Below, in pieces: positions 11,114 through 20,395 of a stretch of 64,000 bases of DNA. The stretch covers positions 186,001 to 250,000 of the forward strand of contig JACGCM010002780.1 of assembly GCA_014058105.1 (NCBI GenBank), read 5' to 3'. Positions within the stretch are counted from its first letter, which is position 1, and every line of letters starts with the position of its first letter. Position numbers and translations under genes: made by a program. Origin of the DNA: Kingdonia uniflora. Lineage: Eukaryota > Streptophyta > Magnoliopsida > Ranunculales > Circaeasteraceae. The notes under the pieces were generated by a model. The model was not told where the DNA came from. It ran no database searches and saw only the letters and a list, made by a program, of their open reading frames with translations.

Positions 11114-11338
11114 CTCCCTCAGTAACTGTTGACATTTACTGAGATACGTGTCAGTTGCCCTCGCTTTTCAACCGAGGCTTCTTTTCTCCTCCTCCAATCA
11201 GACAACTCATTTCTTTTGGAAATCTTACCCCTGCCATCTTACCCCTCTCACTTCGATAGTAGTCCTAACTAATTCACCTTCCCACTCACATTGAAAATCA
11301 TACTTCTTATCAAACTTGTTTTCCCTAACAACTAACAA

Positions 11339-11590
11339 TCATTTTTCCTTTATCAATTTCTTCCTAACCTCTCTTATTTTCTTCTCTACCACTTGATTTT
11401 GATTACTCAAATATTCGAACTCTTGCAAATAGCAATCCAACAACAGATCATTATTCCTGCCTAGATTCCCTAACTCGATCAAGTAGCGATTCTTAGCATA
11501 ACTCAAAGACCTATTAATTCTCAAACCTCCAAAAGGATCTCCACTATAATCCTTCTCAAGTACTCTACAATATTCTTCACACCTAGCCAT
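11339..11590 (-). CDS. Third small antisense ORF of element E, unknown function
   Basis: An 83-residue frame starting with ATG (MARCEEYCRV) and ending in a charged, helix-prone tail (VVEKKIREVRKKLIKEK). Leucine-rich stretches in the middle (NRYLIELGN, DLLLDCYLQEFEYL) suggest a helical or coiled-coil protein. It lies downstream of ORF2 on the same strand. I found no clear counterpart in elements A, B, D or F, so its status as a gene rests on the open frame and its place in the set. It could also be an old exon of the large antisense gene. Confidence 0.4.
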   Translation of the reverse strand: MARCEEYCRVLEKDYSGDPFGGLRINRSLSYAKNRYLIELGNLGRNNDLLLDCYLQEFEYLSNQNQVVEKKIREVRKKLIKEK

Positions 11591-11791
11591 CCTAATAAAA
11601 ACACAATTAAGCTATTTATTAATAACTGGACGAATTTAACAACGGGAGATGGATTTCCAAATTTAAAATTTTCTACCAACATATACACGATTTGAGGAGC
11701 AAATTGGGTAAATTAAAACAATAATATTATTCCAATAAAAATAAAATGCATCAAGTTGTAAAACTGTTCAAACAATAAAAAATAATTACAT

Positions 11792-12127
11792 TTAAAACGG
11801 CTTAGACGCCCAGCGACACCATATCGAATAACCTTGCCCAACAATTTTCTCATCATCATCAGCTATCTCGTCAAGGGCAATCTTCCTGACATTAATCTTT
11901 CGAGCTTCCGACTCGGTAATCATATCGCGAAAAACATCACACCAAAAATGCCAATCAACCTTAATTTCCTTCTCCGTTGCATTCAAACATTCTACATGCA
12001 AAACTGAGGTTGGTAATTCGGCGTCATAAGGAAGCATCCCAAAAATCCATTCACAAACTTCAACAATTTTTATCACCAACCTCCCTTTAGTCGCATGACG
12101 AATCCTCCGAGAGTGGGTTCTTACCAT
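11792..12127 (-). CDS. Antisense ORF2 of element E (MVRTHS family)
   Basis: A protein of about 111 residues beginning MVRTHSRRIRH. The ATG at 12127 is chosen because the same start, MVWTHSQRVR, is seen in element D at 34617. The two proteins share IKI-EVC, the YD-x-x-L-x-TSVL segment, HFWC-VF--MI and ALDEI--DDEKIVG, and both end in a short Cys-containing tail. Function is unknown; the family is small, basic at the start and acidic in the second half. A TATA box lies about 40 bases upstream. This copy is unbroken, whereas the D copy has a stop after TSVL. It is antisense to the gypsy element that carries it. Confidence 0.65.
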   Translation of the reverse strand: MVRTHSRRIRHATKGRLVIKIVEVCEWIFGMLPYDAELPTSVLHVECLNATEKEIKVDWHFWCDVFRDMITESEARKINVRKIALDEIADDDEKIVGQGYSIWCRWASKPF

Positions 12128-12160
12128 GTTTAAACACAAAAACTATTGAACCCCTGCCCC

Positions 12161-12175
12161 TTTCATTTATAGGAA
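12161..12175 (-). promoter_or_regulatory. TATA box of ORF2 in element E
   Basis: Minus strand TTCCTATAAATGAAAGG, about 40 bases before the ORF2 start codon. Element D has CTTATAAATAAGGGG at the equivalent place. Confidence 0.6.
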
Positions 12176-12387
12176 CACAAAAATCTTAGATATTATCAAA
12201 TCACTGATATTATGGGATAACAATAATCATAGATAAAACTTGACTACTATCATGATATTCTAAACAGAAAATTGCAAGTCAAGGTATTTGCAAATATAAT
12301 ACAAATTGATAAAATTACAGAAGATAAAAACATACTACAGTTAGAAAAAATAAATTTCATAACTACACCCAAAGAAAATACATAATT

Positions 12388-12715
12388 CTAACTACACCGA
12401 GGACAACCACATCCACGTGGCCGCTTATACTCAAACCTAGCAACCTGATCCTCATCCAAAATTGCTTTCTCTACGAGACGCCGAAGACATTCCCTATGCA
12501 ACCGAGTCGTCTTCAGAATATAATGGAATCAGAACATATAAAAATATCGCCATATGCCGCTTCCACTTCATCCTTTATCATTCCGTAATAAGTTGGCGGA
12601 ACAGGAATTTGATTCTCATCAGAAAACTATTGGTTTCTAAAATACCGCTGCCGGAGCTCGTGAATCTTGACCAATATACAATTTTTGGGAATTTGAGCTT
12701 TGGTAGTCACCACAT
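12388..12715 (-). pseudogene. Antisense ORF1 of element E (KTR family), frameshifted
   Basis: The frame begins near the ATG at 12715; one extra base there separates the ATG from the reading frame VTTKAQIPK. It continues through IHELRQRYFRNQ, a stop, IPVPPTYYGMIKDEVEAAYG, a frame change, and a Cys-rich basic tail (RPRGCGCPR). Element D (33596-33925) matches segment by segment (IPVQPTYHGMTYDKV), and the G-M-x-x-x-E/V motif is shared with the copies in A and B. Function unknown. Confidence 0.65.
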
Positions 12716-12750
12716 TGAACAAAGATGATGAAAAGTTAAAGAACAGAGGG

Positions 12751-12763
12751 AGTACTTATAGCC
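12751..12763 (-). promoter_or_regulatory. TATA box of ORF1 in element E
   Basis: Minus strand GGCTATAAGTACT about 40 bases before the ORF1 start, the position at which elements A, B, D and F also have a TATA box. Confidence 0.5.
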
Positions 12764-12942
12764 ATTCAATATTAATTGCTGATAATCAATTCTAATACAT
12801 AATCAATATTGAAGACTTCAATTCATGGGAAACATAACAGTTAGCAACAAATTCCAAAGGTCTAGGCTATTCAGTGAAATTAAAATTATAAAAAGGAGCT
12901 CGATATTGAACTTCTCAACCCAAGCCACTCGTGCCTTTAGTT

Positions 12943-12954
12943 GAGAGGGGTGAT
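12943..12954 (+). promoter_or_regulatory. Polypurine tract of element E
   Basis: GAGAGGGGTGAT directly before TGTAGGGGCC. The same GAGAGGGGGTGA-type tract precedes the 3' LTRs of element F (before 19206) and element D (after 33258, other strand). Confidence 0.75.
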
Positions 12955-13172
12955 TGTAGGGGCCTATCCCTCGAGCTACTATTACAGCAAACTACTGTAA
13001 TGCCAAGATCACTTAAAACTTGAAAGACATGCACCATAATGATGTTGACAACTGTCCCACAAACTAGTAGATGATGTGACAATAAGGAAGAATATGTCAA
13101 AGACAGCTGCAGTTACAAGAACGACCTCCGAAAACTCTGCCACTCTTTCCCCTAATCTAGGTAAACGTGTTG
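12955..13172 (+). repeat. Start of the 3' LTR of element E (TGTAGGG type)
   Basis: Begins TGTAGGGGCCTATCCCTCGA. The first 120 bases match 22374-22467 closely and, less closely, the reverse complement of the D LTR. After about 13075 the likeness stops, and repeat X starts at 13173, so the full LTR is not resolved. Confidence 0.6.
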
Positions 13173-13577
13173 TTGCCAACTCTATGTACTGAAAATGCAT
13201 TTCATTAGGCAATTTAAATAAAATAAAATCGGCATAGACTTTTCCACATAAAAAACGTATCATCTCTCTCTATCTCCTCCTATGGCAACCAAAGAGAAAG
13301 AAACAACTTCTAAAATTTGTTCTTGGCAGTATTACTTGAAGCAAATAAAGGAATAAAGAATAATTCAACTCCAAAGATCAATTGTTTAATTTCTTCTTCC
13401 ACCTTCTCTTTGTTCCATTCAACGCTATTAGTTCTCCCCCTCGACAAGATCGTCCCAAATGTTATTATTGTCAATTCTTCTGCAATTAACAAGATCTTCT
13501 TCATTGTAAAAAAAAAATAGTCTCTTCTTCATTGTTTTTATACAATTATTTTGAAAAACTTCATGTAAACACTCACC
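13173..13577. repeat. Dispersed repeat X, uninterrupted copy
   Basis: The unbroken form of the repeat at 9884-11047. It holds the pre-insertion site CCACCTTCTCTTT for the solo LTR. No gene is supported on either strand. Confidence 0.8.
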
Positions 13578-13854
13578 TGTATTAGGTCTTGCTCACCAAA
13601 AACCATTGGAGCTCAATATAGCTGAGTGAAGTAATATCGACACAACGACCTTAGTATAAAAAAGTTAAATTCATGAGTTTGATGATATCAAGCTAGACTT
13701 CTATTGCCCATTGACCTGAGTTGATGGGAGTGTTAAGGCCCATCCAATGTGTAACCTTTAAGTGTAATAAAAGGATGCAACAAAGAAAGCCATCGATATA
13801 ATTGAATTGATGTAGTATAAACTAAAATTAAAATATCATAAACTAGATATTACT
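13578..13854. other. Unassigned spacer before element F
   Basis: No gene or repeat is recognised. It ends in TTACT (13850-13854), the left target-site copy of element F. Confidence 0.5.
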
Positions 13855-14450
13855 TGTAGTAGCCTACTCGCAGCCTTCCAAGCTAGTCAAATACTAGAAG
13901 GCTACATCAAGGCCTACTAGATACTCGAAGCCTACTAGAGACTCGAAGCCTAGCAAACCAATAAAACAGCCAAAGGCGTATTAGTTCCCCGAAGCCTTTC
14001 GAGACTAACCGAACACTCGAGGGCCGCTTCGAAGCATACTACAATAGTCGAATCCAAAGACAGTCGATTAATATCGGAACCCAACACAAGCTCTAGAGAG
14101 ACTTTGACCATATTAGTGCATGGTCGAAGGCAGATATACCTGACAGCCAGCTCACCGAAAAAACAATGAAAATAAGTTGCCAGACAGCTACATTGTCAAA
14201 ACTAACCTCACGTACAGGACAACTACCCCAGAGGATATACATGTAATCCCCGCATGGTGACTCACCCTTTCCAATCTCCTATAAATAGGAAAGGGGAAGC
14301 ACCATGTAATCCCCGCATGGACTCCACACAAGTATGTTAGCACCGTAATCCTTCTTATTTTTGTCATATATTTTTCTCAAAACCTTTAGTTGAAGATAAC
14401 CCTCATGGTCTAAGAGTGTGATCTCCCCTCTATGAAATCACACCCCTATA
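13855..14450 (+). repeat. 5' LTR of element F
   Basis: Runs TGTAGTAGCCTACTCGCA...CACCCCTATA, with a TATA box at 14280-14287. It lacks about 110 bases present in the 3' LTR; the phrase ATGTAATCCCCGCATGG occurs on both sides of the gap. The last bases are TATA rather than TACA. Confidence 0.88.
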
Positions 14451-15030
14451 TTTGACCCGACTGATACTTGGGGGTGACCTCAAAGTTTTTTAAAGTTCCA
14501 ATTTGAGCAAACCCGAGTGGCATGAATAGTTGAAAAATTGGACACTCGGGGATGTATTGGGACCGACCACATCTTGTTTCGCCCAAGATCAAACCCGTTG
14601 ATAGAAATACCTGGGGGCGACCTCGAAGCTCAGTGAACTTCTTGATTTGGGCAAATCTAAGTATCTAGTCAACCCTTCGACCCGACTGATACTTGGGGAA
14701 GTCCTTAAAGTTTTTTAAAGTTCCAATTCAAGCAAACCCGAGTGACATGAATAGTCGAAAGACTGGACACTCGGGGATGCATTGGGGCCGACTACATTTT
14801 GCTTTGCTCAGGATCAATCCCGCGGATAGAAATACCTGGGGGCGACCTCGAAGCCTAGTGAACTTCTTGATTTACGTAAACCTAAGTATCCAGTCAACCC
14901 TTCGACCCGACTGATACTTGGGGCGACCTCAAAGTTTTTCAAAGTTCCAATTCGAGCAAGCCCGAGTAGTATGAATAGTCGAAAGACTGGACACTCGGGG
15001 ATACATTGGGACTGGCCACATCTTGCTTCA
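14451..15030 (+). repeat. 225-base tandem repeat, about 2.5 copies
   Basis: The phrase GACCCGACTGATACTTGG starts at 14454, 14679 and 14904, exactly 225 bases apart. Units also share GGACACTCGGGGAT and TACCTGGGGGCGACCTCGAA. The array starts directly after the 5' LTR, so any primer binding site would be inside the first unit. Confidence 0.9.
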
Positions 15031-15257
15031 CTCTGGATAAAACATACAGTTTTCCACATTACCAGCATATATCAAGTATAAGTTCAAACATTTCAACCAG
15101 AAAGTTCATTCGATCACACAAAATACCAGTACACGTCAACTTGTTCAAATCAAAATATCAAGCAGTATTTCAACATCTATTACAAACAAACCGAAAAGTT
15201 TCTTACAAACAAACAAAACCAGATCAAGACAAATTTTTCCTCTCTCAGACAAACAAC

Positions 15258-15515
15258 TTAAACAAGATTACCTAGGTTCTCCACCAGGACAACCATTTGA
15301 TCAGTACCAGGATTCTCCCCTACAGGTGCGGCTTCCATATTCTTAACAGCAGTCACCTCGACCCTAGGGTTTGACTCTATCCCCTCTACATTTACGACGT
15401 CCTCGAAGGTATGATCCTCCTCTGGGGGATAGAGTTCAAAGGTTTCTGGATTATACCCCATTCCATCAGTAAATTTCTTCAATGCTAAAGTCACCTCGCA
15501 CTCTTGATCGAACAT
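15258..15515 (-). CDS. Acidic C-terminal part of the large antisense gene, element F
   Basis: An 85-residue frame, MFDQECEVTLALKKF..., rich in Glu and Asp (PPEEDHTFEDVVNVEG), ending NLGNLV-stop. The large antisense gene of element A also ends in an acidic tail (FDDSSDDD...GEVNAV), and that of B in FLDSDTKDGDP, so this is probably the last exon. Whether the ATG at 15515 is a start or an internal Met is undecided. Confidence 0.45.
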   Translation of the reverse strand: MFDQECEVTLALKKFTDGMGYNPETFELYPPEEDHTFEDVVNVEGIESNPRVEVTAVKNMEAAPVGENPGTDQMVVLVENLGNLV

Positions 15516-15809
15516 TGCTTAAAAGCTGCATGGTTATCTTACATTTACACCTCTTGCCTTGCTACCTCTGCCTCCAACACTGCCACCTTCGCATCACATT
15601 GTTCAACCACCGCCAGGCTCTCCCTCCCCGCATTAGAATGAATTTGTAATTTTTCCTGCTCCAACTAGGCGATTTGGGTTTATAGTGATAAAATGGTCAC
15701 CTTCGCGAGCTCCCTCCCTTCAATCGACTCCTTCATTTTCTCATTGGAGGCTTTCTAAGCTATTATAAATGAGATCATCCAGGCCTGCATCTGCACGGAT
15801 CAGTAGTTA

Positions 15810-16007
15810 TCAACATAAAGTTTGATTATTTCCCATTTCTAAAGACCACAAACAACATACCTGGCGCCACACCACCTCGGTACGGCGACCTGCTTCTTCC
15901 AGGTTAGTGGCACACAGATGAATCATTGACTCTGCCAATGCTCGAATAACCTCCTCTTGTTTGGCCGCGAGCTGCCTGGCTTCAGCCAAGTTAACCTCTT
16001 TGGCCAT
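15810..16007 (-). CDS. Coiled-coil part of the large antisense gene, element F
   Basis: Residues read MAKEVNLAEARQLAAKQEEV then ALAESMIHLCATNLEEAGRR, a heptad-like helical stretch. It sits between the basic segment at 16014-16244 and the acidic tail, the place of the long coiled coil in elements A and B. Likely a fragment of one spliced gene rather than a separate protein. Confidence 0.45.
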   Translation of the reverse strand: MAKEVNLAEARQLAAKQEEVIRALAESMIHLCATNLEEAGRRTEVVWRQVCCLWSLEMGNNQTLC

Positions 16008-16013
16008 CTGATA

Positions 16014-16244
16014 CTAATTTCTCTTACGAGGTATTGTCTTCATCAAATGAGCAGTCGAGCCTTCGGCAGTGGGTTTTCCCTTGCCCTTTTGGGCTTGTTG
16101 CACTGTTGGTAGATTAACTTTAGGAGCATTCGAACTTCGACCCCTTACCCCAGCCGTCGATACAGGAACTCTTCGATGGGTCCTCGGCACGAAGCTCAAC
16201 TTCCGTGTCAGATTATTATAGTCCATATCACTTACTCCTTCCAA
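16014..16244 (-). CDS. Basic, low-complexity part of the large antisense gene, element F
   Basis: Reads MEGVSDMDYNNLTRKLSFVP and then a Pro/Ser/Lys-rich run (KGKGKPTAEG, MKTIPRKRN), suggesting a flexible linker with possible nuclear-localisation signals. The frame upstream (to about 16438) continues as IDNLIDKSED and KIVRKRQKKMNTLLKKV, recalling the [18 protein letters not shown] segment of element A. A splice acceptor TTTGCAG lies near 16439. Confidence 0.45.
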   Translation of the reverse strand: MEGVSDMDYNNLTRKLSFVPRTHRRVPVSTAGVRGRSSNAPKVNLPTVQQAQKGKGKPTAEGSTAHLMKTIPRKRN

Positions 16245-16499
16245 GGGGCCTACCTATTTTCTCCTATTCAATGACCCAACTACAGTTGACACTTTTTTTA
16301 GCAGTGTATTCATCTTCTTTTGTCTCTTCCTTACAATTTTCAGCTTCCATAATATCTTGTTCACTCAGTCCTCACTCTTATCGATCAGGTTATCGATGTA
16401 GAACTGCGGGTTTTTAGCCCCCTATTGGCAAGTTCTGCAAACAAAAATTGAAAATCAAACGCTATTCAAAGCAATACAGTAATAGAAACTTGACCATAA

Positions 16500-17349
16500 A
16501 CTTACTTGGGTTGTACAGCCTATTACTTAGAGCAAAATATAACTCCCCATTGGCGTACTCATAATTCCCCTTTACTACTATCAAGTCCTTATCTTACCCG
16601 CACCTAGTCGAACATAAATCGAATAACCACGGCTTCTCTGAGTGACACTGAATGTGGTACGTCCCTACCTTCTTATTCCCCTTTTTCGAGTAGAATGACA
16701 CTATATCGAACCACTCGATTAAAGGCCTCCTTTCGCATATCTACTCTTTATTCATACCTTCGATTACTCTCATCATCTTGTAGAAGTTACCGTTAATCTG
16801 ACATGGAGTTTTGTCCAAGAAAATTAGCACTTCCTTCACCAAGCTTTGAAGGGGTAGCCGCATCCCCAGTCAAATCTGCCCCCTAAATGCCATGATCCCC
16901 TCATTTGGCTTATCCTTAAAGGTATACTCCAACCCTAGCAGTACCAGAATAATCCCTTTCCCTTCTAGTTGATGTTTCGCCATAAATTGCTCTAGCCTAG
17001 CCTTTTCTCGAGGTGAAGCCTCTTCCACACACGTATCCCCGTCCTCAGTCTTTTCACTACTCTCACTCTCTTCTTCTTCCTCTTCGTCCCTCATATTCCC
17101 CGAATGTTCGACTCTAGCCTTCTCACCCCTTTCCTCCTCTTTGTCACTCTCTTCGACTACCCGAGCTCTACGCCGACTCCTCTTCACTGAACTAATGTCG
17201 GGCTCTACTATTGTTAGAGGCATGTCCATCGTAATTTGCAACTCTTCTATGTTACTACTCGCCTCCCTTCGACCAGACGTACTTGGCTCATTTATTTTCT
17301 CTTCATCTTCATCTATCAGCCTCATCCTCGAAGCCCCACGGGTACGCAT
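16500..17349 (-). pseudogene. Large antisense gene of element F, transposon-associated domain
   Basis: Starts MRTRGASRMRLIDEDEEKIN at 17349; an EPSTSGR motif follows (also seen in D at 36046), then a long acidic stretch and SPREKARLEQFMAKHQLEG. After a stop at about 16870 the same frame goes on as MRLPLQSLVKEVLIFLDKTP, then QINGNFYKMMRVIEG. This matches [20 protein letters not shown] in A and resembles the 'putative gypsy-type transposon' domain (Pfam Transposase_28; pattern from memory). A second block (DLIVVKG...ALSNRLYNPSK) ends at a splice donor AAGTAAGT near 16500. Function unknown; antisense to the element. Confidence 0.65.
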
Positions 17350-17964
17350 TATACCCTATAGAAGAAGAGGAGAAACATTAGCTCTATATATTTGAGTATT
17401 AAGTTTTGGGTTCATCTTATACTATCATCTACCCCACCCTCACTCATCGGCCATACCATCGACCGACTATTCGATTACTATCTCCTTTACTCTAGAAACT
17501 ATCACTACTTAGAGGTTATTCTTTGCAGAATCTCTCAGATTCTTCTCACCAACCCCACCACATTTATGCCATTAATGGCACCGCTGCAAACCCATTTTCC
17601 CTCTCCCGCCCAAGAAACAAGAACAAAAAGAGAAATAATACATAACATAGGGGAAGATGGCCTACCTGTCTGGTGCAGTTGAGTGCACCAATGATGAACT
17701 CAAGCAGCAATATCGTCTAATCTTTATAGCAATAATGGATTCTCTTTCCTTCCTCTCTTTAGTAACAATGGTGTTTTTTCTCTTGTCTATTTGCGTCTCT
17801 CTGTTGATTGGAAATAATGTCGGTCTTTATTTTTCTCCCCTCTTAAATATAACCCACTAAACCACCTCGATTTCCTAAACTGTCATCATGACCACTACCA
17901 CCACTACCTCTCCCACTTCCCTCCATATTTTCACCTACCGTATATTTTTACTAGACTACCCCTA

Positions 17965-18374
17965 CTAATACAAACGTATGAATGCCACACCTTTACTAGC
18001 TGTGAACATTCCTAGTTTTCTCAAACCCTTGAGCCTTTTTAAAATATCATGATGGTTCATGTTCATACTCCAATAAACACCTTCGAATACTCTCCCCCTT
18101 CTATAACAGGTCTCTGACATCCTATCAGACCCTACCACAACAACCTCACCTAACTGCCACGTGCCCTCCACCTCATCCCTATAACCAAGACATCATAATT
18201 ATTGCTTGTACCGGTATACTGCTCCATGAACTGTATCCCCTCTGACAGCTCTGCCATTACGGCTGTCAGACCCATACAGTCAAAGTACCACATCCGCTCA
18301 TCCCTCAAACCATCTTTTATGATTAACCTCACCCGTATCCTCGAACATTTTTTAACTATTTGACCTTCGATCAA
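17965..18374 (-). pseudogene. Middle antisense frames of element F, unknown
   Basis: Two overlapping minus-strand frames (18374-18150 and 18171-17965) may be one broken gene. The first reads RVRLIIKDGLRDERMWYFDC and has a weak likeness to VLRVGDGIVRKWWYLFEP in element A (38026-38361). The second reads MSETCYRRGRVFEGVYW. The place in the set corresponds to ORF2 of D and E, but I could not align it to MVRTHS. Treat as a decayed member of the gene set of unknown identity. Confidence 0.35.
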
Positions 18375-18609
18375 TTATATTCACTCCTATCGAACCATCG
18401 GCCAACATCATTTTTCAAGAATTTTCATGTGTCGATCATCAGTTTCAATTTTCTTACGTCGAATTCTAACCGTGCCTATATTATTATCGACCTAAGTATC
18501 TACTAGTAATATACTTTACCCTATATTTGTACACTTCGATCAAGAATCTTTTGTTTCAATCCACTAAAAAGGCGCGATCAAAACAGAAGCAAATACAAAC
18601 TACAAACAC

Positions 18610-18954
18610 AATCCCCACCCACAATGTCAGAAGACCCTCCTACTGGCACACGGGGCAGTTCTTCTAGTACCACATGGATACTTCTTCCCACCATCCTCGG
18701 CCGCCATCTGCCTCTCCGCCAGCGACTACAGTACGTAGGAGGGCTCCGTCACACTCCATAGGTCCACCAGAATGTGAACCCGTCGGCCTCCTCTTCCCTC
18801 TCTCCCAGTCAGCTCCTCCCCGGTGCAAGTCCACCATGTCGGGAAGAGGTACCCCTATATCACCACGTATGAAGTACATCCACTTCAATTCCTTGTATTT
18901 CTCCCCCATAGGTACTTCTATCTTCTCCATTTTCTTTTGACAATGAGTTTTCAT
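18610..18954 (-). pseudogene. Antisense ORF1 of element F (KTR family), diverged
   Basis: Begins MKTHCQKKMEKIEVPMGEKY at 18954. A frame change later brings EEADGFTFWW and SPPTYCSRW, which align with EEDFDFRVKLLFWHPPEHCG of the A copy. Place (about 250 bases inside the 3' LTR), orientation and an upstream TATA box agree with ORF1 of the other elements. This is the most diverged of the five copies. Confidence 0.5.
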
Positions 18955-19019
18955 AGTGGCAAAAGATTACAACAATAAACGAAGATGAAGGAAAGGTTTA
19001 ACAATGCACGACCCCTCTA

Positions 19020-19036
19020 ACCCTATTTATACCCTG
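19020..19036 (-). promoter_or_regulatory. TATA box of ORF1 in element F
   Basis: Minus strand CAGGGTATAAATAGGG, about 70 bases before the ORF1 start codon at 18954. Confidence 0.6.
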
Positions 19037-19189
19037 TTTAAGAGAACATTAATAACCTCCACCCCCAAATCAATATCATCATCATTAATACTCTTGGAAC
19101 TACCCACCTTCACACCAGTCAACCTTACAACTTCCCACGCCTAATAGCTTTCTCAGCACGCGCCACCTACAACAATTTTTGAGGCACCA

Positions 19190-19205
19190 GCTGAGAGGGG
19201 GTGAA
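19190..19205 (+). promoter_or_regulatory. Polypurine tract of element F
   Basis: CTGAGAGGGGGTGAA ends where the 3' LTR begins, giving the plus orientation of the element. Confidence 0.8.
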
Positions 19206-19908
19206 TGTAGTAGCATACTCGCAGCCTTCCAAGACTAGTCAAATACTAAAAGGCTATATCGAAGCCTAACAAACCAACAAAATAGTCAAAGGTGTATGAG
19301 TTCCCTAAAGCCTTCCGAGACTAACCAAACATTCGAAGGCTCTTCAATGCTTACTATAATACTCGAAGCCAAAGACAGTCGGTTAACATCAGAACCCAAC
19401 ACAAGTTCCAGAGAGACTTTGACTATATTAGTGTATGGTCAAAGGAAGACTTACCTGATAGCCAGCTCACCAGACAAAACAATGAAAATAGGCTACCAGA
19501 CAGCTACAGTGTCAAAACCGATCTCACGTACAAGACAGCTGCCCCAGTGGAAATACATGTAAGATGACCCTGCATGGTGACTCACCCTTTTCAATCTCCT
19601 ATAAATAGGAATGGGGAAACACCATGAAGAGGTTAGAAAAACTCTGCCCAAACCCTCTTCAACATCACCAACCTTCGAGCATCTACATACCTTACTTGAT
19701 TTAAATTGTAACCTAATCCATATATACAATTTTCTATTCAAATCTTCGCTAGAGGTCGTGAAGAATACTAATTCATGGACTCTACGCAAGTATCTTAGCA
19801 CAGTAATCCTTCTTATTTTTGTCATATATATTTGTTAAAACCTCTAGTCAAAGATATCCCTCAAGGTGTAAGTGTGTGATCTCCCCTCTATGAAATCACG
19901 CCCCTACA
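19206..19908 (+). repeat. 3' LTR of element F
   Basis: 703 bases running TGTAGTAGCATACTCGCA...CGCCCCTACA, with a TATA box at 19600-19607. It is followed by TTACC, one mismatch from the left target copy TTACT. Confidence 0.88.
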
Positions 19909-19929
19909 TTACCTGTAGCTAGACAATTG

Positions 19930-20395
19930 TGTTCCTGGTATTGGTTGGCAGAATTAAACTGTGTATTACAGTTTATACATTTCCCAAGCACATTGTGACC
20001 ACATCTTCTTTTTGTTTGACTCTCGCTGCCCTTGCCAAAAGTTTTGGGTATCACCCTCGAGTTCTTGGGTTTCCCCCGATTGAGCTAGACATTGGTGTTA
20101 CTAGCGCTGGTTGGCAGAATCAAACTGTGTATTAAATTTTACACATTTCCCAAGCATATTGGGACTTCATCTCCTTTTGGTTTAATTCTCGCTGCCCTTG
20201 CTGGAACTTTTGGGTTTTGCCCCCGAGTTCTTGGATTATCCCGGATTGAGCAAGAGATTTATACTTCCGGTGTTGGTCGGCAGAATCATGTGTATTGCAG
20301 TTTACACATTTTCCAAGTAAATTAAGGCTTGTGCCACTTTTATTTTGATTCCCGTTGTCATTGTCAGAACTTTTGGGTTTCCCCCGATTGTTTGT
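19930..20395. repeat. 166-base tandem repeat, about 2.8 copies
   Basis: GGTTGGCAGAAT-type phrases start at 19943, 20109 and 20275, exactly 166 bases apart. Units share GTGTATTA, ACATTTCCCAAGCA, CTCGCTGCCCTTG and TTTTGGGT. The array stands a few bases outside the 3' LTR of element F and is not part of its LTR. Confidence 0.88.

Larger units (their letters stand above)
11048..13172 (+). mobile_element. 3' end of a Tat-type gypsy element (element E)
   Basis: In plus orientation this segment ends in a polypurine tract (12943-12954) and the first part of an LTR (from 12955). Inside, on the minus strand, are ORF1, ORF2 and a third small frame, in the same order and spacing from the LTR as in element D (33258-34990, other strand). 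The promoter of the large antisense gene is still visible at 11101-11113, but the gene itself and all of gag-pol are missing to the left, where repeat X begins. Confidence 0.75.
13855..19908 (+). mobile_element. Non-autonomous Tat-type element F: LTRs plus antisense genes only
   Basis: Two LTRs of one family (13855-14450 and 19206-19908) face the same way. Flanks are TTACT and TTACC, a target copy with one mismatch. A polypurine tract GAGAGGGGGTGAA precedes the right LTR, which fixes the orientation as plus. The interior has a 225-base tandem repeat and then 3.7 kb whose only coding signal is on the minus strand: ORF1, a middle frame and the large antisense gene. No gag, protease, RT or integrase is present. 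The LTR family is the same as the solo LTR at 10120. Confidence 0.82.

Noticed and set aside
12462..12728. Plus-strand 88-codon frame
   Set aside because: It is the complement of antisense ORF1 in element E, which has homologues in four other elements.
18674..18940. Plus-strand Pro/Ser-rich frame
   Set aside because: It is the opposite strand of antisense ORF1 in element F.
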